Virus record (IMG/VR): IMGVR_UViG_3300028840_004217
Coordinates: 28,050 to 92,049 of that record
DNA: 64,000 bases
DNA from: a virus
Strand: one strand, 5' to 3'
Part shown: positions 56,065 to 63,855 of the stretch, in pieces
Layout: every line of letters begins with the position of its first letter
How positions within the stretch are numbered: the stretch's first letter is position 1
Translations under genes and position numbers: made by a program
Notes under the pieces: generated by a model
Told to the model about the DNA's origin: nothing
The model's input: only the letters and a program-made list of their open reading frames with translations
Database searches by the model: none

Positions 56065-57657
56065 ATGAAGCGACGCATCGTAAATCTCGACGGCGCACCC
56101 GTAAGGTTCGAGGCGCCCGCTATGATCACGCGGGCCTGGATCGACAAAGAGGACGGGACGCGGAAGGTTGAGATGCTGGCGTCGGGCACCAAGATCGACG
56201 CCTATGACGACCGGTTCTCGCCTGACGCGGTTCGCGCGATGGCCAGTGATTTCATAGGCAAGGATTTCCTGCCCGACCACCGCGCCGAGTGGGACGAAAT
56301 CCTGGGGACCATCGTGGACGGACGCGTGGACGATCAGGTGCAGTACTTCGCCACGGCGCAGCTCGATCCTATGGGGGCCGAAGCGGAGCAGAAAGTGGAC
56401 GCCCTGTTTTCGATGGTGCAGGCGGGCAAGCGTGTGGGCGTGAGCATCGCGGGCTGGATCAAGCGTGTGATGTTCGAGGAGGACGAGGAAACGGGCAAGG
56501 AGATCCGCGTGATCGACAGCCTGGACCCCGACCACATCGCGGTGACGCGCAGGCCGGCCTATGAGGACGCCATGATCACGGGCCTGGTGCGCAGCATGAA
56601 CGAGAAGGACAACGCCGCCCTCATCAATAAGATACTGGCCGACGCGCCCGTGGAGGACGAAGCCACATCCGAACCGGAGCATACCCGCGATACCGACGTG
56701 ACCGACCCACCGCCCACCGACAACGTGACCTTCACCGGAACAGTATCATCGACGCTGCGCGAGCTGGTGCGTGAGGTGCTGGCTGAAGTCACCGTTGAAG
56801 GCGAGGTCGAAGGCGACGGCACCGGTGAGGTGCTGCCCGAGTTCGATCCGGACGTGGAACGTGAGGCCGGGCCCGCCGATGCCGCCGACGAGCTGCGCGA
56901 GTTGATCAGGCGCGTGTTCGGCAAGCGTGACGGGGTGGAGACCGATCTGAGGGACGACTATCAAGAGCTGGTGGCGGCACGTGGAGCACTACGCACCGCG
57001 CCGGAGTTCACTGACATCGAGCCTACGCTCATCAAGTGGCTTGCTCACGTGGAGCAGGCCGATATAACCGAGGACGAGTTGGAGTGCGCCGCAGACCTCA
57101 TGTTGGCCGGTGACCTTCCAGACTGCCTCAAAACAGAGGAGAACGACATGACTCCCGAACAACTCGAAGCACTGCTGACCCGCATCAATCAGCAGAATTC
57201 CGAGACGATCGCGGCGTCCGTTGCTGCGGCGGTCCAGCCCATCACCGAAGGTATGGCGGCCATCCTGCAGAAGCAGGAGGAGATCGACCAGAAGGCCGAC
57301 GGCGCGGTGGAAGCGGCACAGGCGGCACAGCAGAGGGCGGACAGCGTGGCGGACGAGCCCGACCGTCAGGGTGCGTCCACAGCGCGGACGATGCCCGACG
57401 GCTCCCCTATACCGGAGGACCTGATCGACCCGTTCGCCCAGGTCGCCCGTGATGCGAAGTCGCCGGAATTTGACGAAGCGTGCCGGAAGGATCCGCACGG
57501 CATGTTGCGCAACGTACTCACGGCCCTCTCGGATTCTTCGGGGTTCTGCTATCTGGCAGACCGGCTTCGTGAGGAAGGCAAGACCTCTCCGCTCGGCAAT
57601 CTGGCGGAGGGCGTGACGGCGTGGGCACCGAACTCTCACATACCCCCGGCGGCGTAA
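56065..57657 (+). CDS. Prohead protease with C-terminal scaffold region
   Basis: A 530-residue protein starting MKRRIVNLDGAPVRF behind AAGGTGG. The N-terminal about 190 residues are an HK97-type serine protease: catalytic H72 in LPDHRAEWDEILG and S127 in VGVSIAG, then DHIAVTRRPAYEDAM. About 220-360 is acidic and disordered. The last 170 residues are helical and scaffold-like (EQLEALLTRINQQNS) and can also be made separately from an internal start at 57148. The protease trims scaffold and capsid during maturation. Confidence 0.8.
   Translation: MKRRIVNLDGAPVRFEAPAMITRAWIDKEDGTRKVEMLASGTKIDAYDDRFSPDAVRAMASDFIGKDFLPDHRAEWDEILGTIVDGRVDDQVQYFATAQLDPMGAEAEQKVDALFSMVQAGKRVGVSIAGWIKRVMFEEDEETGKEIRVIDSLDPDHIAVTRRPAYEDAMITGLVRSMNEKDNAALINKILADAPVEDEATSEPEHTRDTDVTDPPPTDNVTFTGTVSSTLRELVREVLAEVTVEGEVEGDGTGEVLPEFDPDVEREAGPADAADELRELIRRVFGKRDGVETDLRDDYQELVAARGALRTAPEFTDIEPTLIKWLAHVEQADITEDELECAADLMLAGDLPDCLKTEENDMTPEQLEALLTRINQQNSETIAASVAAAVQPITEGMAAILQKQEEIDQKADGAVEAAQAAQQRADSVADEPDRQGASTARTMPDGSPIPEDLIDPFAQVARDAKSPEFDEACRKDPHGMLRNVLTALSDSSGFCYLADRLREEGKTSPLGNLAEGVTAWAPNSHIPPAA
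57148..57657 (+). CDS. Nested scaffold protein, in-frame internal start
   Basis: Inside the protease gene and in the same frame, AGAGGAGAA ends four bases before an ATG (MTPEQLEALLTRINQQ), a stronger ribosome site than most genes here have. It would yield 169 residues: helical, then a Gln/Ala-rich coiled coil and an acidic end. Lambda Nu3 is made in this way from gene C. It should guide capsid assembly and then be cleaved out. Confidence 0.7.
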   Translation: MTPEQLEALLTRINQQNSETIAASVAAAVQPITEGMAAILQKQEEIDQKADGAVEAAQAAQQRADSVADEPDRQGASTARTMPDGSPIPEDLIDPFAQVARDAKSPEFDEACRKDPHGMLRNVLTALSDSSGFCYLADRLREEGKTSPLGNLAEGVTAWAPNSHIPPAA

Positions 57658-57738
57658 CCGGGCACAGGGACCGCTGCTGACTCTCGTCCCGCAATAGAGG
57701 ACTGGAAGCAGTGCATCACTTCAACGAAAGGACGAACC

Positions 57739-58704
57739 ATGTTTTTCAATGATCCTCAAGACCAGATGGCGATACGCCGTTCCCTGGATGTCCAGCGCGC
57801 CCTTGCTTCGAGTGGTGCGGGGGCCGTTCTGGTGCAGCCCGTGGTCGATCAGGTCATCGCCAATCTGGTGACGTATGACAACCCGCTCCGCGCCAACCTC
57901 CCAAGACGGCCTGGTTCTGGCCAGGCGTGGTTGCTCAATCGCCGGAGCGCACCGGGCACGACACCGGCCTCCTGGGTTGCCGACACGGACACCCTCGTGG
58001 AGGACAACGGGACCTACGCCCGTTCGACGTTCACCTACCGCACGCTGGCTGCACGCGGGAAGGTGACACGACTCCTGCAAGCCACCGGACGGACCTACAT
58101 GGACATCCTGGCCGAGGAGATGGAGTACCGCGCCGAAGATTTGGGCAACACGGAAGACCAGGCGTGGCTCATCGGCAACAACACGGACGACAGCAACCAG
58201 CCCGACGGCTTGTGTGTTTTGATCGCCGCCGCGACGTGCGTGCTCACCACGACAGCCACAGCAGGTGAAGCGCCGACGCTGGAGGAGATCGACGAGACCA
58301 TCGACGCGTGCCGGTACAACCCGAACATGATCATCTGTTCGAAGCGTACCCGCCGTCAGATGCAGACCATCCTGCGTGCCAACCAGATCATCGTCGAGGA
58401 AGTGGAAGTGAACGGCGGGTTCCGGTTGATGTCCTACAACGGCATACCGATCTTCGTGTCCAGCAACATGACGGACACCAAGACGTTCGACGGCTCGGTT
58501 ATCAGCGCGGAGACGGGCGGCTCGATTTCGGAGCTGTACGTGGTGGACACGGCGCGCACCTGGATCGGCGAGTTGACACCGCTGACGATGGCACCGCTGG
58601 CCCGCACATCTTCTCAGTTCGACCAGTTCGATCTGTACGAGGACGTGGTGATGGTGGTCCGCGATGCTGCCGCGAACGCGAAACTCATCGGCCTCGCTCC
58701 GTAA
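57739..58704 (+). CDS. Major capsid protein, HK97 fold
   Basis: A 321-residue protein behind AAAGGA, two steps after the portal and next to the protease. It follows the HK97-fold order: an N-arm, VLVQPVVDQVIANLVTYDNP, an E-loop-like segment around 60-85, a spine helix (DILAEEMEYRAEDLGNTEDQ) and a beta-rich P/A-domain end (VVMVVRDAAANAKLIGLA). The long N-terminal delta domain is absent, fitting a separate nested scaffold. Confidence 0.85.
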   Translation: MFFNDPQDQMAIRRSLDVQRALASSGAGAVLVQPVVDQVIANLVTYDNPLRANLPRRPGSGQAWLLNRRSAPGTTPASWVADTDTLVEDNGTYARSTFTYRTLAARGKVTRLLQATGRTYMDILAEEMEYRAEDLGNTEDQAWLIGNNTDDSNQPDGLCVLIAAATCVLTTTATAGEAPTLEEIDETIDACRYNPNMIICSKRTRRQMQTILRANQIIVEEVEVNGGFRLMSYNGIPIFVSSNMTDTKTFDGSVISAETGGSISELYVVDTARTWIGELTPLTMAPLARTSSQFDQFDLYEDVVMVVRDAAANAKLIGLAP

Positions 58705-58708
58705 CCAA

Positions 58709-58749
58709 GACGGTCACGCCGTCCTGACTGATGGGACGGGCGGCGTCCC
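58709..58749 (+). terminator. Two small hairpins after the capsid gene
   Basis: GACGG/CCGTC (58709-58723) and GGGACG/CGTCCC (58733-58749) lie between capsid gene and the next ribosome site. There is no T run, so partial termination or message stabilisation is more likely than full termination. Confidence 0.4.
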
Positions 58750-58778
58750 GTCACCTACTTGACGAAAGGAGCGATGTA

Positions 58779-59132
58779 ATGCCAAAGGTAACACTCAGAA
58801 ATCTGACGCAGATGCAGCAGAACCACATCTCGGGCATCAACAGCGCGTTGCAGGAGATCGACTTCGGTAAGGCCGTCGCCGACATGGCCACGGGTACCGA
58901 TTCGCTCGATCCCACTGTGGAACGTATACGCGCCCTGTACGGGAACGTGGGTCTGTCGCTGACCGTCGGTAACAGCACGCTGGCCGTGGTCAACGCGGGT
59001 GCGACCATGTTCCTCAACGTCGGCGGCACGAACGCCTTCGGCTCTGACGGCGTGAACACGTTCATCGTGGTCGGTGGACAGACGTATGTGTTCAACCTGA
59101 CCGCCACGGGTTCCACGATCGGCGTCAATTAA
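58779..59132 (+). CDS. Head decoration-type protein (putative)
   Basis: A 117-residue protein starting MPKVTLRNLTQMQQNHISGI behind AAAGGAG. Helical start, then a Gly/Asn/Thr-rich beta half (NAGATMFLNVGGTNAFGSDG). Its place right after the capsid gene and its composition suit a head decoration or fibre-like protein; no firm family. Confidence 0.5.
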   Translation: MPKVTLRNLTQMQQNHISGINSALQEIDFGKAVADMATGTDSLDPTVERIRALYGNVGLSLTVGNSTLAVVNAGATMFLNVGGTNAFGSDGVNTFIVVGGQTYVFNLTATGSTIGVN

Positions 59133-59171
59133 AGATCGCCCGCATCGTGCAGCATAGAAGGATGATCGCAC

Positions 59172-59498
59172 ATGAACACTCCCAAATTTCTCGACAAGCT
59201 CAAACAAACCGTGACGGGCGCAACCGACGAGGATGTTGACGTCCTCGCCGCCGACCCGACCATCGGGGCGGACACCCCGGCGGCGGAGCCGGAGGAGGAG
59301 GTGGCGCGTGAAGACGGCGTGACCCTGCTCCGCGTGCCCGAACATAATCGACAGGCGTACATCACGGCGCGGCGCGTGCCCACCTACGGAGAGATCGTTC
59401 AGATCGACGCCGAAGGTGTGGCCCGTTGCCACACCGTGCCTGCCGTCACGGCCCTGTTGCACCGGGGATTCAAACGTATACACGCGGAGGACGCGTAA
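59172..59498 (+). CDS. Small head-module protein of unknown function
   Basis: A 108-residue protein with an acidic Ala/Pro/Glu middle and a beta-like end (YITARRVPTYGEIVQID). It overlaps the next gene by one base. Probably a minor head or completion protein by position. Confidence 0.5.
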   Translation: MNTPKFLDKLKQTVTGATDEDVDVLAADPTIGADTPAAEPEEEVAREDGVTLLRVPEHNRQAYITARRVPTYGEIVQIDAEGVARCHTVPAVTALLHRGFKRIHAEDA

Positions 59499-59848
59499 TG
59501 CCTGGAGCCGTAGACATAACCTTTCCACGCGATGCAAATGGGGAGCCTATCCCCATCCTGCCGCATGACTTTAATTCGGTTCAGAACGGCCTCGGGCAGC
59601 TCGCGGGCGAATGTCTGTCGGTGGCCGCGGACGGCGTATATCGCATCGTGGCCGACACGGACCTGATGTACAGCTACGGAGACACCACGGTGGCCGCGCT
59701 CACCATCGACAATGCGCCTGGCGCCAAGACCATCAGACTGCCGGCCAACCAGATCGAATACATCTGGATGAAGACGGGGCAGACCACCATCGCCTATGCG
59801 TCGCCGTGGGCCGACGGCGGGTGCGTGTCCCTGATCCGGATGCGATAA
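59498..59848 (+). CDS. Small head-module protein of unknown function
   Basis: A 116-residue protein starting MPGAVDITFPRDANGEPIP at 59498. Beta rich (MYSYGDTTVAALTIDNAPGA; TTIAYASPWADGG), resembling small surface or connector proteins. No family recognised. Confidence 0.5.
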   Translation: MPGAVDITFPRDANGEPIPILPHDFNSVQNGLGQLAGECLSVAADGVYRIVADTDLMYSYGDTTVAALTIDNAPGAKTIRLPANQIEYIWMKTGQTTIAYASPWADGGCVSLIRMR

Positions 59849-59866
59849 AGGCCACAGGAGGAACCG

Positions 59867-60466
59867 ATGTCCGTCGTGGCCATCACCGTGCTGCAAGAAT
59901 ACCTGCGCATCGACCTGACCGACACCAGCCAGAACAGCCTGCTCGGACAGCTGCAAGTGGACGCCGTGGGTATGATCGAAGGATTCCTCGGCCGTCAGCT
60001 GGAGCAGACGACGACCCACGAGCAGTTCGACATCGACGACGAGCAGGACACGATCTGGCTCAAGAACTTTCCCATACAGTCTATCGCCGCCCTCACGAAC
60101 GACGGCTCCCTGGTCGCCAACGCCGACTACAAGGTGTACTCGGACGAAGGCATGATCAAGCTGGCCGACCGCATCAGCCTCCTGACGCGGCGCGGAGAGC
60201 TGACGCCGTTTTTCGATGAAGGCAAGAAAAGCGTGGAGATCACCTATGTGGGCGGGTTCACCACCGTACCCGCAGACATACAGAGCGTGATCAAGCGTAC
60301 CGTGGCCCGCATGTTCAACACGGGCGACAAGCAGGGGTTCAAGTCCGAGGACATCGGCGAGTACGAATATACGCTGGCCGACGGCGGGAAGGACCACGGG
60401 TTCTCTCAGAACGACCTGGCCGTACTCCAGAAGTACAAGCCCGTCCTGTTTTTGGAAGGCTATTGA
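59867..60466 (+). CDS. Head-tail connector (gp6-like)
   Basis: A 199-residue protein with the gp6-type layout: ITVLQEYLRIDLTDTSQNSL near the start, a helical bundle, YKVYSDEGMIKLADRISLL in the middle and VEITYVGGFTTVPADIQSVI before a C-terminal helix. This adaptor ring attaches to the portal. GGAGGA precedes the ATG. It is the last gene of the head module in this direction. Confidence 0.75.
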   Translation: MSVVAITVLQEYLRIDLTDTSQNSLLGQLQVDAVGMIEGFLGRQLEQTTTHEQFDIDDEQDTIWLKNFPIQSIAALTNDGSLVANADYKVYSDEGMIKLADRISLLTRRGELTPFFDEGKKSVEITYVGGFTTVPADIQSVIKRTVARMFNTGDKQGFKSEDIGEYEYTLADGGKDHGFSQNDLAVLQKYKPVLFLEGY

Positions 60467-60492
60467 CATCGCTTGCTGCTGCCGCAGCGACC

Positions 60493-60552
60493 CGCAGACG
60501 TGAGGCGTCTGCGCGAGTGAGGAACCCGGCGTATACTGGGGAACGCCGGGTT
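60493..60552. terminator. Double hairpin between convergent genes
   Basis: CGCAGACG/CGTCTGCG (60493-60513) is followed by AACCCGGCGT/ACGCCGGGTT (60523-60552) with a T run on the plus strand. The second is a good intrinsic terminator for the head operon and may also act on the minus-strand gene that ends at 60564. Confidence 0.75.
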
Positions 60553-60563
60553 TTCTCATGCCG

Positions 60564-61388
60564 TCAGACGCGGCGCAGGGGCATGATATACGCATCCCGC
60601 CCCTGGGCCACCCACCTGCTGATACCCACCGTCGGATCCTCCGGTAAGAAAATCTGTACCTTCCGTTCTACGCCCTTCAGACAGGACAGCACATAATCAG
60701 CCGAGAGAAACAGGGACAGGTCGGCGGTATGCCCGGCGGCGTACATCTCGATCCGGCCTGACATGAACACATCATGATGTTCCGCGTCGATGTGCATCAG
60801 GCTGATGTCACATTCACGGACACCCCGGTTGGCATTGGGAATGTGCATCAGCATCCCGTAGGTCGGGTATTTGGTGGCTGACGATTTATACAGGGCCACG
60901 ATAGCCGACGCCACCTGGCGCAGCCGCGCCGCCTCGATCTCCCAATACCGGTCAGCCTGCATGTTCGGTATGACCTTCTCCGTATCAGGAAATCGCTCAG
61001 TCATGTGTACCTTACGAATAGGGCCGGGTTCACCAGTACCGTAGTTCGGTGCTATCTGGAACTGCGCGGTAGGGCCGTGTACCGGATCGGTCATAAAGGC
61101 AAAAGCAACGCGATCACTCTTGGCTGTTTTCTGCTTGAGGATGGCACCGTCGATCACCCAGGCCATGTCCTCGCCTTCCTTAAGGGCGACACCGTTGACC
61201 TGACAGACACGGGCGGTATAGATGCTGATGACGTGGCCGTTGGTGACGCGGAATTCCAGGTCACCCGTTTGCTCTGTTACCTGGATATGACACATGCCGA
61301 GACGCGTTGCGTCCTTACTGATGGCCCACTGCAATGCCCTCTTGATGTCGTTGAATTCATCGCCGGCAAGCTGATAGGTGCGGTTCAT
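60564..61388 (-). CDS. Sliding-clamp-like (DnaN-type) protein
   Basis: A 274-residue protein. Features that recall the beta clamp are repeated beta-alpha units, LEFRVTNGHVISIYTARV, a LSADYVLSCLKGVERKVQIF segment and above all the C-terminal DAYIMPLRR, close to the family ending in (V/I)MPMR. It is shorter than DnaN (about 370), so two of three domains or a compressed form may be present. A clamp would tether the polymerase; no polymerase gene lies in the window. Moderate confidence. Confidence 0.55.
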   Translation of the reverse strand: MNRTYQLAGDEFNDIKRALQWAISKDATRLGMCHIQVTEQTGDLEFRVTNGHVISIYTARVCQVNGVALKEGEDMAWVIDGAILKQKTAKSDRVAFAFMTDPVHGPTAQFQIAPNYGTGEPGPIRKVHMTERFPDTEKVIPNMQADRYWEIEAARLRQVASAIVALYKSSATKYPTYGMLMHIPNANRGVRECDISLMHIDAEHHDVFMSGRIEMYAAGHTADLSLFLSADYVLSCLKGVERKVQIFLPEDPTVGISRWVAQGRDAYIMPLRRV

Positions 61389-61423
61389 AGATTGATTCCT
61401 CCGATAACAGGGTTTAAATGAAG

Positions 61424-61487
61424 TCTAACGGACGCCGGGCCGTCAGGTATATACTCACACGTCTGACGGCCCGTTCTGCGCCTACGT
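61424..61487. repeat. TATATACCTG element, copy 2, with 10-bp inverted repeat
   Basis: GGGCCGTCAG (61437-61446) and CTGACGGCCC (61463-61472) are perfect complements; the TATATA core lies in the loop. Positions 61424-61459 match 18542-18577 at 28 of 36 bases without gaps. Lies between two minus-strand genes. Confidence 0.55.
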
Positions 61488-61493
61488 GCCCGT

Positions 61494-61850
61494 CTATGAC
61501 GTCACAGATTTGAGATCGTCCTTCACGATCTCCTCATCGTAGTACACCCGCACGTTCTCCAGGTGCGGCCAGATGTCCTCGTATACCGCCAGGGGCACTT
61601 TCCACTCAGGGTCCAGGGTGACGCAGAAATAGTGCTGCTTCCGGTGTCTGTTCAGCCACGCCACGATATGCGCCGGTTTGGTGGACCGGTACAGGCGGGT
61701 CGTCCTGTTCCTGCCGGGCCTCGACTTGATGGCCTTGCCGTAGGACCGTATGTGAAACACCGGCCCCCGAAACCTGTTCGTAAAGTCGCCGTTGTTCTGG
61801 TAGGACACGATCAGGCCGGGAAATATCTTGAGGTGGTCGGTCAGGTTCAT
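61494..61850 (-). CDS. Small protein of unknown function
   Basis: A 118-residue basic protein (MNLTDHLKIFPGLIVSYQ; PAHIVAWLNRHRKQHYFCVT) with an acidic C-terminus. Overlaps the next gene by four bases. No family recognised. Confidence 0.5.
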   Translation of the reverse strand: MNLTDHLKIFPGLIVSYQNNGDFTNRFRGPVFHIRSYGKAIKSRPGRNRTTRLYRSTKPAHIVAWLNRHRKQHYFCVTLDPEWKVPLAVYEDIWPHLENVRVYYDEEIVKDDLKSVTS

Positions 61851-62002
61851 TCGTTCACCTCCGAGTTGACGCGTCTGCGGGCCTCCAGCACCTGGAGGCA
61901 GGACAGGCAGGTGACGTCGCCTTCATTGATGGTGTAGGCGCTCACCTCCGTCAGCCGCTCCCCGCAGAGCGTGTGCTTGTGGTTCTCGGTGTAGTGCATC
62001 AT
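61847..62002 (-). CDS. 51-residue Cys-containing protein
   Basis: Starts MMHYTENHKHTLCGERL at 62002 (or the next ATG). TLCGER and CLSCLQ provide three Cys that with a His could bind zinc. It overlaps both neighbours by four bases. Function unknown. Confidence 0.5.
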   Translation of the reverse strand: MMHYTENHKHTLCGERLTEVSAYTINEGDVTCLSCLQVLEARRRVNSEVNE

Positions 62003-62244
62003 GCGGTATCCTCCCGTGGTTTGAAGCGTTTGATGTGCATGCGCCCGTTGGGAAAAACAGCCCACAGTTCCGGCTGTCCGCGCCGGGCCATCCTGTCGAA
62101 TATGTAATGCACGATGGCCGTGTCCTTTGCCCGTCGCCGGGCCGACCCGAAGGCCGAGCCTTTGTCGCGCATGAATTCGATCACGCCGTCCGTGTCGTTG
62201 CCGATCTCGAAACGTGACGCCGGTGTGCTGATACGGTCCGTCAT
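61999..62244 (-). CDS. Small basic protein of unknown function
   Basis: An 81-residue protein, basic and helical in the middle (FGSARRRAKDTAIVHYIFDR). CAGGGAGG lies upstream. No family recognised. Confidence 0.5.
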   Translation of the reverse strand: MTDRISTPASRFEIGNDTDGVIEFMRDKGSAFGSARRRAKDTAIVHYIFDRMARRGQPELWAVFPNGRMHIKRFKPREDTA

Positions 62245-62259
62245 GTGTCCTCCCTGTGC

Positions 62260-62448
62260 TTATGACTGTCGCCGGGCCATCTCTCTGGCGGCTTGCTCGT
62301 CGCCCTGCGCGGCGTGGTGTTTCAGTTGAAAGAAAGTGGCGACGGCGTAATCGGTTATGGGCCGTGATGCCTCTGCCTCCAGCTTGCGGACGTATGCCTG
62401 CTCTGCGGCCTGCCGTTTAGCGGATAGCTGATTCGGGCGTGTCATCAT
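62260..62448 (-). CDS. Small helical protein of unknown function
   Basis: A 62-residue charged helical protein (LSAKRQAAEQAYVRKLEAEA) behind GAGGAG and downstream of structured element copy B. No family recognised. Confidence 0.5.
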   Translation of the reverse strand: MMTRPNQLSAKRQAAEQAYVRKLEAEASRPITDYAVATFFQLKHHAAQGDEQAAREMARRQS

Positions 62449-62485
62449 GCGCTCCTCGTGTTCGTGTAAATCAACCTCTGGTTGC

Positions 62486-62551
62486 CTATGCCGACCACCT
62501 GACTGGTGGCCCCCGTCGTGTCGGGCGGGCCGGTTGCCCGGCCCCGCACAC
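62486..62551 (-). ncRNA. Structured intergenic RNA element, copy B
   Basis: Minus strand: GGGCCGG-GCAA-CCGGCCC, then CCCG/CGGG pairing and CCACC-AGTCA-GGTGG, ending in GTCGGCATAG. Same layout as copy A (19901-19971) with compensating base changes in the first and third stems. It begins at the stop codon of the upstream gene. Confidence 0.5.
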
Positions 62552-62824
62552 TCAGCTCAGTTCTTCAAGTATGATCATCTTGGCGACGTTGAGGCGTTGC
62601 CGGGCCAGCTCGCGCTGGTCGAGTACGATCAGCTCCTGAACGTCGGACAGCAACGAAACCAGCGTCATGCGCTGTGCGCCTTTCAACTCGTCGTCCGTCG
62701 GCTCGTCGCCACCCGTATAGCAACGGTCCTCGACATCGGCGTTGAACTGATTCAGGACGTCCTCTTTGGTCGTGCCGTAGCAGGCAAGCTGCATCGCGTG
62801 TTGTTCTTCCGGTGTCCGTGGCAT
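62552..62824 (-). CDS. Small acidic helical protein
   Basis: A 90-residue protein (MPRTPEEQHAMQLACYG at the start), acidic and helical. One base separates it from the upstream gene. No family recognised. Confidence 0.5.
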   Translation of the reverse strand: MPRTPEEQHAMQLACYGTTKEDVLNQFNADVEDRCYTGGDEPTDDELKGAQRMTLVSLLSDVQELIVLDQRELARQRLNVAKMIILEELS

Positions 62825-62825
62825 C

Positions 62826-63134
62826 TTAATTCTCCTTGTGCTTGGGGGGATAGAGACCGAACTGCAACAACCGTCGGGCCTCCTGTACTGCTATGTCGAT
62901 GATCTGTGTGCGGACGTTGCGGCTCGGCCAGGGGCAGCAGTCGTCGTCGGTGTCGATACCTTTGAGCCGAAGGTGCAACTCGATGGCCGCGTCGATGATG
63001 CCGTTCTGATCGCGCAGTTGCTTGGGCGTCCCGCCCTCGGACGTCACCTTGAGGGCGAAGTCGATGAAGTCGGTGGCGATCTTGTAGGCTATGATCTGCT
63101 TGTCGAGGCTCTTGATTTGAACGGTGGCTTTCAT
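62826..63134 (-). CDS. First gene of an early minus-strand unit, unknown function
   Basis: A 102-residue protein starting MKATVQIKSLDKQIIAYKIA at 63134 behind AGGAG; the longer frame runs through the promoter. Helical, with a central CC pair (DDDCCPWPSRN). No family recognised. Confidence 0.6.
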   Translation of the reverse strand: MKATVQIKSLDKQIIAYKIATDFIDFALKVTSEGGTPKQLRDQNGIIDAAIELHLRLKGIDTDDDCCPWPSRNVRTQIIDIAVQEARRLLQFGLYPPKHKEN

Positions 63135-63179
63135 CGTAGGCTCCTGGTTGTCTGTCCGCTTTCCTCTCTGTCTATATAC

Positions 63180-63208
63180 AATATAATATATTTGTATCAC
63201 ATTGTCAA
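63180..63208 (-). promoter_or_regulatory. Sigma-70 promoter
   Basis: Minus strand: TTGACA (63203-63208), 17 bases, TATATT (63180-63185), with A/T-rich upstream bases. Same family as 20761 and 23975. Confidence 0.85.
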
Positions 63209-63279
63209 TAGGGCAACGGAAGAAAATTGAAAATAATTCAGAAAAAGTGATAAAAACCGGCGTGCCTCCAGGAACGCAC

Positions 63280-63308
63280 TTGACATAATGATATATGAGT
63301 ATTATCTT
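63280..63308 (+). promoter_or_regulatory. Sigma-70-like promoter for the homing endonuclease
   Basis: TTGACA (63280-63285), 17 bases, TATCTT (63303-63308), divergent from the 63180 promoter. The free-standing endonuclease thus has its own promoter. Confidence 0.55.
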
Positions 63309-63348
63309 GTTTGTATCGGCAATCACCATTCAACCACAAGGAGGTACC

Positions 63349-63855
63349 GTGAACCACACAGAGGAAACCAAGCAGAAACTGTCCGAGATGCGGAAGGGCA
63401 AACGCAACCCGTTCTACGGACGAAAGCACACCGAGGAAACGAAACGCCGCATGGCCGAGTGGAGTCGTAAGGACCATAAGACACGCCGATATATACCAAC
63501 CCCGGCAGACATCACGATTCCTACCGGTCCCGACCTCGGTTATGTAGCGGGCATCATCGACGGTGAAGGATCGATCAGATTCTTGAAGGGTCGTCCCAAC
63601 ATCACCGTATACAACACGGAGGAACAGTTGATGCGGTGGTTGGTATTCAACATCGGCGGTAACTATCGAGTGGGTGACAAGCGCGGTAGGCTTCCGGTTT
63701 GGGAGTGGAATATCGGGTCCGTTATGAATTGCTACACGCTGTGCGTCGCCCTTCTACCCCACCTGATTATCAAAAAGGAGAATGCGGAAGCAGTCATCAA
63801 ATACAAGGAGAATAAATATGGCAGATTACACGAAAATATCGTGGACGGATCATAG
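63349..63855 (+). CDS. LAGLIDADG homing endonuclease with NUMOD3 motifs
   Basis: A 168-residue protein starting with GTG behind AAGGAGG. Two copies of the NUMOD3 DNA-binding phrase come first (HTEETKQKLSEMRKGKRNPF and HTEETKRRMAEWS), then one LAGLIDADG helix (GYVAGIIDGEGSI) whose acidic residues cut DNA; a single motif implies a homodimer. Its end overlaps the DUF5131 gene by 38 bases. Free-standing homing endonucleases usually insert next to the gene they target. Confidence 0.85.
   Translation: MNHTEETKQKLSEMRKGKRNPFYGRKHTEETKRRMAEWSRKDHKTRRYIPTPADITIPTGPDLGYVAGIIDGEGSIRFLKGRPNITVYNTEEQLMRWLVFNIGGNYRVGDKRGRLPVWEWNIGSVMNCYTLCVALLPHLIIKKENAEAVIKYKENKYGRLHENIVDGS

Noticed and set aside
55977-56171. 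Small frame MKDAPDKIAVIEWPDVR before the protease
   Set aside because: The first 30 residues look reasonable, but the rest is a shadow of the protease start and there is no ribosome site. Kept out although a short real peptide cannot be excluded.
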